64,000 nt of DNA, from positions 186,001 through 250,000 of the forward strand of contig NZ_CP083746.1 in assembly GCF_020151015.1 (NCBI RefSeq), written 5' to 3'. How positions within the stretch are numbered: the first letter of the stretch is position 1; every line of letters begins with the position of its first letter. Positions 59,601 through 64,000 of this stretch are shown piece after piece. Below the pieces are notes generated by a model. It had not been told where the DNA came from. It saw nothing but the letters and a program-made list of their open reading frames with translations, and ran no database searches. Source of the DNA: Pseudomonas sp. p1(2021b). GTDB lineage: Bacteria > Pseudomonadota > Gammaproteobacteria > Pseudomonadales > Pseudomonadaceae. Both the position numbers and the translations under genes were made by a program.

Positions 59601-59900
59601 GCTTCCTGGACGAACCAAGTCATGGTTTCCTGGAACACAAAATAATTTTGGTGAGAATCCGTGTTCATTAAATATTTGCCATAGCTCTTTGATTATTCCA
59701 TTCAGAACTTCATATTCATCAGGCGTCCCCTTCTGGGTTAGGTCGCCCGAAAATACAACAACGTCCCAGCTTTGGTGTTTGCTTATCAAATATCTAAGAT
59801 CATCATGAATTTTGTCCCTCAACGATGGCCACATCCAAGATTGATGTTTCATTCCTGCATGAAGGTCGCTGAGATGGAGCCAAGAGAATGAGGATGTCAA
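56634..59900 (-). CDS. Metallophosphoesterase - STAND-like NTPase - TPR protein
   Basis: A 1088-aa soluble protein. Residues 5-265 are a calcineurin-like phosphoesterase with every metal ligand: D12-x-H14, GD 52-53, GNHD 91-94, TH228H and GHMH 258-261. Residues about 395-620 resemble a STAND-type NTPase: Walker-A-like ADWGMGENGF (426-434) lacking the lysine, Walker B YLLFDD (489-494), sensor-like ILRSR (528-532), and GLPNLI. The rest is helical with TPR-like repeats (AYLNLAHCYNYLGQGQEAIDYAKKIISLEP). TTG start after AAGGA. Composition is visibly AT-rich versus neighbours. No close relative comes to mind; the effector-NTPase-sensor order suggests phage defence, by inference. Confidence 0.8.
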   Translation of the reverse strand: MTSSFSWLHLSDLHAGMKHQSWMWPSLRDKIHDDLRYLISKHQSWDVVVFSGDLTQKGTPDEYEVLNGIIKELWQIFNEHGFSPKLFCVPGNHDLVRPGSIDPMCLALTRWWDLGELRADFWGTKGEIYRKTVGEYFSNYTNWLNELKKNGIPLLSGVSGTFPGDVSAVYEKDDFRVGFIGLNSTWLQVAAGDFKGQLHIDPRQLLEITDNNPSDWAKQNVLNFLVTHHPLDWLHSESLTLFNQDIDIGGRFDAHLYGHMHEPAAIQKTHLGALPKRSMQSASLFGLETFGNNIQRAHGYSFNSIKITDGHLASLEIWPRASRVISGTGERVMGPDMTLPINNDNYIAHSFELNRRQEPIKPAQLENKFSDAIISTEITSGELKANIENLVIILPAAPEAMGVRLVQQEQARKILTSSRRLWLAADWGMGENGFIWSTQKRISTTRCQFYKIDMSDYVNRSEFYQNIRIKYGFSFESLCGALATHQDSYLLFDDIPFTDEIDEALKLQLDLEELAGIVLSYCPALKVILRSRLRPPANDLDFVEITALDKADTRYFIENHHLGSAQALSPEDILRIYNHTDGLPNLIETDLRSLNVASLSEITTSPPGASASPAGMLQRAILELSESKDETLKRSYVLLKSLSVFSHGEELGRIKNFDKTKPVFFAHAQILQQRGLLYAEEIEQFDRGGGTDRPKRLIITRAAREWLHANLDTAELKRLNDGAAKLYFGTDWGSGQSKPPTAYRFDQPNKAVAEMHNARTIIMQIVTEAADNTRKLQNAMQLVSAHGAALLRGDYFKSAIELFDYILPMLQGKVTQASYEYAVYQHAKALRMIDGKIASEKAKEMLLTVLPGISDKTTKISAYLNLAHCYNYLGQGQEAIDYAKKIISLEPRSSRALTANQIILENSEQGLDINSKLDKLEAKARKQNSLTVAFNIGFSRIKSISDPDQKADTLYKLVREAKQNQDHYNVMRGMISLGELATKGQILLTLQDKNELIKIYHYLYNEGFYTQFNKCHDILWHIFSADKEIHNLLQLYRYSSLSWRLRGKEEREMSSLKRLNVEIKKSPTIKGSSDISTAYFYARLGLLL

Positions 59901-60298
59901 GTGATAGTCCTTATCGTATTGATAAATTTTTTGGGAAGTGCTAGCGCGTTGTGATCCAGCTCACCAGTGAGCGCGGAGTTAAGTGAAAAATTGCATCGCC
60001 CTTAGCGTCTATACACGAGTTTGCGGGAAGGATTTGACTGAATCCGATAGATGAAGCTTACCTAGATGGCAATCTAGTATCAGGAATCTCCGTGTAGGTG
60101 CAATAGGCCTGTGGTCGAGAGAGAGGATTGATAGGCCTGGTGGAGGGGCTTGGCCTTTGCGCTGGAAGCCTGTACTGAGCTTTTGGGAGCTGCAATTTAT
60201 CAACGTACGGCGACTCTTCATCCGTGCTGGTTCTAAGTAGCTGGGGGCTGAACGTTGGCAAAAGGCGCTCGGTCGTAACCATCAGGACCAGATGCTAT
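59901..60298. other. Promoter region of the 1088-aa gene and spacer
   Basis: No supported gene. The part next to the large gene is AT-rich (AAAAAATTTATCAATACGAT on the minus strand) with AAGGA eight bases before the TTG start and a likely promoter. Toward 60 kb the composition rises to that of the recombinase module, marking a junction between cargo of different origin. Confidence 0.5.
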
Positions 60299-60574
60299 TC
60301 AGAGATTGAAAACCCACGGCTTTCCCAAGCGTCGAGCGAGCAGCCGGACCGTCAAGGTGTAGTAGTACTGCGTCGCCTCACTTCGCTGGCTCAGATGGTG
60401 TTCGAGAAACCAGATCAGGTGCTTTCTCTGCCAAGCCCACGGCGTCGCTCGCTGCCAGCGCTTGGCGATTTCAACCTGAATGACCTTCGACTGTCGCACA
60501 TGGCGTTGGCAAGTTGCATGCGAGCCGGTCAGTACTCCAGACAGGAACAACTCCATGTTGAACGGCTTACTCAT
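60299..60574 (-). CDS. Small recombinase-coupled protein, 91 aa
   Basis: A 91-aa basic protein (MSKPFNMELFLSGVLTGSH...RRLGKPWVFNL), rich in Arg, His and Gln, without a signal peptide. Its start codon lies inside the recombinase stop codon (ATGA), so it is translationally coupled. A small basic protein made with a tyrosine recombinase could be a directionality factor or DNA-binding partner, but there is no recognised excisionase motif. I recall such small frames after integrase-domain genes in Pseudomonas islands. Confidence 0.6.
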   Translation of the reverse strand: MSKPFNMELFLSGVLTGSHATCQRHVRQSKVIQVEIAKRWQRATPWAWQRKHLIWFLEHHLSQRSEATQYYYTLTVRLLARRLGKPWVFNL

Positions 60575-61551
60575 GCCCGCCCACCAATGTAGGCCGAGAT
60601 CACATCGATCCGAGCGTGCCCTAGCTCATAGCTGATTTGCCACCGGGCCTCACGATCAAGGTTCCTATTTACCAGGTAACATTGGCCGCCGTTGATAGGT
60701 GCGCGGTGATGCGTGATTTGCTCATAGCGCTCACATGCGTACGCTGCTCGTAGTTCATGAAAACCTTTGAGGTTGTGTGCATGCAGGATGTCCCGCGCAG
60801 GCCGGATGATTTCATGCAGAAGATTCAGGTAGCTCTCGTGTGGGGCAATCAGGTTGCGACTATCCGCAGGCGAAACCTGCCGTGCAAATCCAAGTGCACC
60901 TCGAACATGGTCGTCCACCGCAATCCAGCGGGGCGCTGAAGCCCCGGCGCGGCCTCCTTTGGTACCGTCCTGGATGTTAATCCTGCCTAGGTCGTCAGCC
61001 TCACGGATTAGTCGTTGCAGATCAGCCAAGATAGCCTCACGCAAGCGCATGCCGGTGGCTCGCGCCAGCAGAGCAATCGCAGCAGCCCGTAGCTGACGAT
61101 GGCGGCAAAGCGCATTGACGACCTGCTTAACCTGTTCGCGGTTTTGGCCCTGCGGCACCGACTGGCGAACCCCGGTGCGCTGCATACCCAACGCCTTGCT
61201 CGGACTTGGCAATTTCACGTAGTGATCACCGCGAAGCGCCGCCATGGTCCTGTTAACGCTGGATAGGCGGTTTTGTGCGGTGCTGACTGCGAGGTCACCT
61301 CGCCCAACCACGTCACGCAGATACGCCGCATAGTCGGCCAACACTTTGCGATCAATCTGCCGCGCATCATTGATTCCGGGCCCCTGTTCGGAGCGGCACC
61401 ATTTGACGAATGCCTGCCACCGTTCACTGTGCGCCTTGACCGTGCCGTAGTGGCCGCCGCCGAACATGTCCTTAAGCGCCTGCGGCCCTGCGTAGCTCAA
61501 TTGTCTGCCGTAACCGAAATTGCGGCCATCGCGTCTACCCACCAATGCCAT
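60571..61551 (-). CDS. Tyrosine recombinase, integrase-domain type
   Basis: A 326-aa recombinase with a SAM-like core-binding N terminus (HSERWQAFVKWCRSEQ...YAAYLRDVVGRG) and a full catalytic set: R169 in ATGMRLREA, K198 in TKGGRAG, H265 and R268 in GFHELRAAYACER, H312 in ELGHARIDV and Y321 in SAYIGGRA. The H-E-L-R box and short C terminus fit the Integrase_1 family found in large Pseudomonas elements. ATG at 61551 follows GATGAGG. Its role is separate from the tRNA-linked integrase: perhaps excision, or a relic of an older element. Confidence 0.85.
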   Translation of the reverse strand: MALVGRRDGRNFGYGRQLSYAGPQALKDMFGGGHYGTVKAHSERWQAFVKWCRSEQGPGINDARQIDRKVLADYAAYLRDVVGRGDLAVSTAQNRLSSVNRTMAALRGDHYVKLPSPSKALGMQRTGVRQSVPQGQNREQVKQVVNALCRHRQLRAAAIALLARATGMRLREAILADLQRLIREADDLGRINIQDGTKGGRAGASAPRWIAVDDHVRGALGFARQVSPADSRNLIAPHESYLNLLHEIIRPARDILHAHNLKGFHELRAAYACERYEQITHHRAPINGGQCYLVNRNLDREARWQISYELGHARIDVISAYIGGRA

Positions 61552-61976
61552 GTCAGTCACCTCATCTAACGTTCTCCGATCCTCGCCCCACGTCATCCCG
61601 CCAAGAATGTTGAGTGTTATCAGGGATCAAGGCCCCTGCGACCTGTGGGGATGTCCTCTAACGCGGGACTGGCGGCTCCTTACGTCCGGGAGCAAGGGCA
61701 TCTCATGATCTGGCCTCCTGGACACCGTTACCGGTGGGCGGGTAGAGGCTGCATTGGCTGACGAGACCAGTGCCGCGAGATCCTGAGCCGGGTGAACGCA
61801 GCAATTCGATGACCGGGGCATGCCTGACTGTCAGTCAGGTGCAGTCCATTCCCTGGTCTGCGGCACCATCATCTGCATGGCTGTTGCTGGTGACATTGGC
61901 GTTTGTCACGCCGATTGTCACGAGGGGAATTGCCGCTGAGCCATGTGCGATCAGGGCTGCAGCAGTGTCAGGAGCG

Positions 61977-62004
61977 CCCGTCTCTTTCCAGTGAAAGAGA
62001 CGGG
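61977..62004. repeat. Perfect 12-bp-stem hairpin
   Basis: CCCGTCTCTTTC-CAGT-GAAAGAGACGGG is an exact inverted repeat with a four-base loop and no T-run. Confidence 0.8.
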
Positions 62005-62242
62005 CACAGGTTGGCGCACGCGAAATGGCCAAGCGAATAGGTTGCTGCTGAGCAGATGGGTAGGGTGGTTGCCGCAGGGGCAACGATATTGAGTTGGCAT
62101 CCATCACATGGGTAGTGACCGTACGAGCTGCCGGACGCGAATCGTACTTGCGGGTGAACCACCGCGGGAGCGGCGTGACCTTTAAGGCTCGGGTCACCTG
62201 GGGTGCTGTCATCGACAGCTCTTGCGACTTCCGGTCTACGCT

Positions 62243-62332
62243 TGTGGACAATATTCGTCAAGCAGCGCGATATCAGGGATTTAGCGCCTGTGGATAAAAC
62301 TATCCCCCGGTGGACATGAGTGGTTTTCCACA
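62243..62332. promoter_or_regulatory. Cluster of DnaA-box-like sequences
   Basis: TGTGGACAA (62243-62251), TGTGGATAA (62289-62297, a perfect DnaA box in reverse) and TTTTCCACA (62324-62332) lie within 90 bp. Spacing and density resemble a minimal origin or DnaA-responsive promoter; no adjacent replication gene is present. Confidence 0.45.
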
Positions 62333-62368
62333 GACGTAAGCTGTGCCAGCAGTTTTTTTCTGAGGTAT

Positions 62369-62413
62369 GGTCCTTTCAAACGGGGCGGCTTTGCAGCCCC
62401 GTTTGAAAGGACC
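62369..62413. repeat. Perfect 18-bp-stem hairpin
   Basis: Arms GGTCCTTTCAAACGGGGC and GCCCCGTTTGAAAGGACC are exact reverse complements around the loop GGCTTTGCA, 68 bases from the integrase stop codon. It could be the integrase message's 3' structure, but it has no T-run. Confidence 0.85.
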
Positions 62414-62480
62414 CGCGCGGAGGAGCTTCACGGGGTGCTGTGGGTAACTTCACAGCGAGTTGAGGTGGTGGTGCGGCGGG

Positions 62481-63800
62481 TTACTCGGTCCTCTTGGCAC
62501 TGCGAAGCCGCGTGACGTTCTCGCCCGTCTGCTTGGCAAACTCATGCGGCGTGACATGGTTCTCGCGGTTCGCCTCCAGAAACCGGCTCCACCAGGTCAT
62601 GATCATCCGGCGCTCTTCGAGGAACTCGGCCTTGTGGGTATAAGCGGCCCGCACGTTGTTGCGTTCCTTGTGGCTCATCTGCCGTTCGATGGCCGTCTCT
62701 GACCACAGCCCGGACTCGACCAGCGCACTGCACGCCATGGCTCGGAACCCGTGGCCGCAAATATCCACCTTGGTGTCGTAGCCCATCGTCCTGAGCGCGG
62801 CATTCACCGTGTTCTCGGACATCGGTTTCCATGGCTTGGCATCGCCAGCGAACACCAGCTCAAATTTGCCGGTGATCGCGTGGATCTGCTCGAGCAAGGC
62901 CACGGCTTGCGGCGATAAGGGTACAACGTGAATGTCCCCGGCCATCTTCGTCCCCCTTGTGGAAAAGGGCACTCCGTCCAGCGCCGGGCGGGTGTCGGGG
63001 ATTTCCCAAATTCCGCGCTTGAGGTCGAACTCATTCCAACGAGCGAAGCGCAGTTCGCTGGAGCGTACGAATACATGCAACGACAGCATCACCGTGAGGC
63101 GCGTGAGCGGGCGACCTCTGTAGTCCTCGATGCATGCCAGTAGCTCTGGCAGCCGCGATAAGGGTAGTGCGGGTCTGTGAGTTACCCGTGGTGTCTTGAT
63201 CGAGCCGTCGAGGTCGTGAGCTGGGTTCGCTGTGATCAGCCGCAGCCGTTTGGCTTCACGCATGATGCTTTGCAGGTAGTTCTTGATCCTGAGCGCCACG
63301 TCGATGGTGCCGCGCTTCATTACGGCTTCCAGTGGCTGCATGAGGTCGTGGGTGTCCAGCTCAACGATTGCTCTAGCACCGATCAAAGGGAACACGTGAG
63401 TCTTCAATCGGCTGAGCACAGTCTTGGCGTGGCCGGGCGCCCACTTCGGCACCATGCTGGCATACCAGTCGAGCGCAACGCTTTCGAAGGTGCGGCCGTT
63501 GATCACGGCTTGGGTCTTGGTTTGTTGCTTGAACTGGATAGGGTCTATGCCGTTCGCGAGCTGCTGCTTGATCTCGAAGCGCTTGCGGCGTGCGTCGCCC
63601 AGCCCGACCACCGGATAGCTGCCAAGAGCAGTCAGGCCTTCGCGGCCATCGGGTTTCACGTACCTGAGCCGCCAGCCTTTGCGGCCGTTGGGTTGCACAA
63701 GCAGGTAAAGACCGTCGCCGTCGAAGAGCTTGTACTCGCGCTCTTTGGGCTTTGCCGTGCGACAGGCGGTGTCTGTAAGCGGGGCAGTGGTGCGGGCCAT
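62481..63800 (-). CDS. P4-type tyrosine integrase of the island
   Basis: A 439-aa integrase: N-terminal arm-binding DUF4102-like domain (LTDTACRTAKPKEREYKLFDGDGLYLLVQPNG), core-binding domain, and catalytic residues R246 (VFVRSSELR), H350/R353 (CGHGFRAMAC), H377 (QMSHKE) and Y387 (RAAYTHKAE). Enzymes of this family insert islands at tRNA 3' ends, which fits the tRNA-Thr 164 bases upstream of its start. The start codon lies within an ATAAGGGTAGT repeat, so autoregulation by arm binding is likely. Catalytic residues are complete. Confidence 0.93.
   Translation of the reverse strand: MARTTAPLTDTACRTAKPKEREYKLFDGDGLYLLVQPNGRKGWRLRYVKPDGREGLTALGSYPVVGLGDARRKRFEIKQQLANGIDPIQFKQQTKTQAVINGRTFESVALDWYASMVPKWAPGHAKTVLSRLKTHVFPLIGARAIVELDTHDLMQPLEAVMKRGTIDVALRIKNYLQSIMREAKRLRLITANPAHDLDGSIKTPRVTHRPALPLSRLPELLACIEDYRGRPLTRLTVMLSLHVFVRSSELRFARWNEFDLKRGIWEIPDTRPALDGVPFSTRGTKMAGDIHVVPLSPQAVALLEQIHAITGKFELVFAGDAKPWKPMSENTVNAALRTMGYDTKVDICGHGFRAMACSALVESGLWSETAIERQMSHKERNNVRAAYTHKAEFLEERRMIMTWWSRFLEANRENHVTPHEFAKQTGENVTRLRSAKRTE
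62914..62923. repeat. GATAAGGGTA repeat, copy 1
   Basis: First of four copies of a GATAAGGGTA(GT) motif clustered in and around the integrase gene; see also 63157, 63799 and 63842. Confidence 0.5.
63157..63168. repeat. GATAAGGGTAGT repeat, copy 2
   Basis: Exact GATAAGGGTAGT within the integrase coding sequence, same orientation as copy 1. Confidence 0.5.
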
Positions 63801-63852
63801 AAGGGTAGTCTCCGATATCGAAACGGACCTCTATCCTTAAAACTACCCTTAT
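63799..63852. promoter_or_regulatory. Inverted ATAAGGGTAGT pair at integrase start
   Basis: ATAAGGGTAGT (63799-63809) and its exact reverse complement ACTACCCTTAT (63842-63852) bracket the integrase ribosome site and start codon. They are candidate arm-type integrase sites and an autoregulatory operator. Confidence 0.55.
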
Positions 63853-63892
63853 TAGCGCTGGCTACCCTCGGAATCCGACGGAACGCCAAAAC

Positions 63893-63920
63893 GAAAAAAC
63901 CCGCCAGAAGGCGGGTTCTT
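63893..63920 (-). terminator. Terminator between tRNA-Thr and integrase
   Basis: On the minus strand AACCCGCC-TTCT-GGCGGGTTTTTTC is a strong terminator that ends the tRNA-Thr transcript before the integrase. It probably arrived with the island, since the original terminator is at the left end. Confidence 0.85.
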
Positions 63921-63963
63921 CGGGGGTTCCAGAGATTTCGAAAGCTTTCTATGGAACCTTGAA

Positions 63964-63986
63964 TGGTGCCGGCACCAGGAATCGAA
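63964..63986. repeat. Right attachment site (tRNA-Thr 3' end)
   Basis: TGGTGCCGGCACCAGGAATC plus GAA, within the intact tRNA gene, matches the left copy at 56275 with one gap and one mismatch. Confidence 0.75.
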
Positions 63987-64000
63987 CCCGGGACCTACTG
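63964..64000 (-). tRNA. tRNA-Thr, 3' part (truncated by window)
   Basis: On the minus strand the window ends inside a tRNA: CAGTAGGTCCCGGGTTCGAT, then TCCTGGTGCCGGCACCA. The T-loop GGTTCGATTCC, a GCCGGC acceptor and encoded CCA are clear. Sequence up to the edge fits tRNA-Thr(UGU) of Pseudomonas as I recall it; the anticodon itself is outside the window, so identity is inferred. Confidence 0.75.

Larger units (their letters stand above)
61552..62480. other. 929-bp apparently non-coding segment between two recombinases
   Basis: No frame here has a credible ribosome site or family pattern; the longest (minus strand 61835-62251, 138 aa) is not convincing. It contains a perfect 12-bp-stem hairpin (61977-62004), three DnaA-box-like 9-mers (62243-62332) and a perfect 18-bp-stem hairpin (62369-62413). 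Together these look like a cis-acting control or processing region of the element rather than genes. Confidence 0.55.
56275..63986. mobile_element. 7.7-kb genomic island at tRNA-Thr
   Basis: The segment between the two tRNA-derived direct repeats contains a P4-type integrase at the tRNA side, a second recombinase, a large AT-rich gene and non-coding sequence. Base composition changes sharply at the left boundary and again near 60 kb, so the island is itself mosaic. No conjugation, replication-initiator or phage structural gene is visible, so it would need help to move. Confidence 0.8.

Noticed and set aside
60224..60592. A 122-aa plus-strand frame opposite the 91-aa gene
   Set aside because: It lies antisense to the coupled 91-aa frame and lacks a ribosome site; the minus-strand frame has the four-base overlap with the recombinase.
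61835..62251. A 138-aa minus-strand frame between the two recombinases
   Set aside because: It spans the hairpin at 61977-62004, has no clear ribosome site, and its composition does not look like a folded protein; kept only as a note.

Overview
This is a high-GC gammaproteobacterial chromosome segment whose gene content and order fit the Pseudomonas putida group. The pointers are the zapA-6S RNA-ygfA block, pepP-ubiH-visC, a gcvTHP cluster, argE-argA, the spu polyamine locus, a TriABC-like pump, oscA-sbp-cysTWA and an OprD-family porin. Pseudomonas-type REP sequences built on a GCGGG(T/A)AAACCCGC or GCGGGACAAGCCCGC core are scattered between genes. The species assignment is from recollection of the gene order, not from a search.

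Layout. 1-5.4 kb: end of a flavin reductase, chaC, a quinone oxidoreductase, a FliL-like secreted protein, an EVE-domain protein, a 49-aa membrane protein, ygfA, 6S RNA, zapA and a ZapB-like coiled coil. 5.5-10.3 kb: a tightly coupled UPF0149-pepP-ubiH-DUF4442-ubiI operon (proline peptidase plus ubiquinone hydroxylases). 10.5-13.3 kb: an iron(III) ABC importer. 13.4-18 kb: glycine cleavage T, H and P. 18-22.8 kb: a DUF2388 protein, an orphan GspE-type ATPase, a small ACT-like protein divergent from an Lrp/AsnC regulator, and a CYTH-CHAD triphosphatase. 22.9-25.5 kb: argE and argA. 25.6-35.9 kb: polyamine uptake and catabolism (spuI divergent from spuB-C-D-E-F-G-H). 36-42.5 kb: a RecF/OLD-like ATPase and a two-adaptor RND pump. 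42.8-46.9 kb: sulfur-starvation gene oscA with the sulfate/thiosulfate importer. 47-56.1 kb: a TonB receptor, a porin, a glutamate-synthase-like flavoprotein, a HicAB toxin-antitoxin pair, a flavin monooxygenase and a DUF3079 protein.

56.27-63.99 kb is a compact genomic island. It lies between an almost intact 22-23 bp direct repeat of a tRNA-Thr 3' end. A P4-type integrase sits beside the intact tRNA gene, which runs off the right edge. The cargo is unlike the rest of the window: a 1088-aa, visibly AT-rich protein combining a metallophosphoesterase, a STAND-like NTPase core with a degenerate Walker A, and a TPR-like helical tail. There is also a second tyrosine recombinase with a translationally coupled 91-aa partner, and a 0.9-kb apparently non-coding stretch with strong hairpins and a cluster of DnaA-box-like sequences. 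The 1088-aa protein is the best candidate for an undescribed system. Its effector-NTPase-TPR build in a tRNA island resembles single-gene anti-phage or other conflict proteins, but that role is inference.

The island aside, the genes describe a metabolically versatile soil pseudomonad: polyamine import and breakdown, glycine cleavage, arginine synthesis, sulfur and iron scavenging, and drug efflux.
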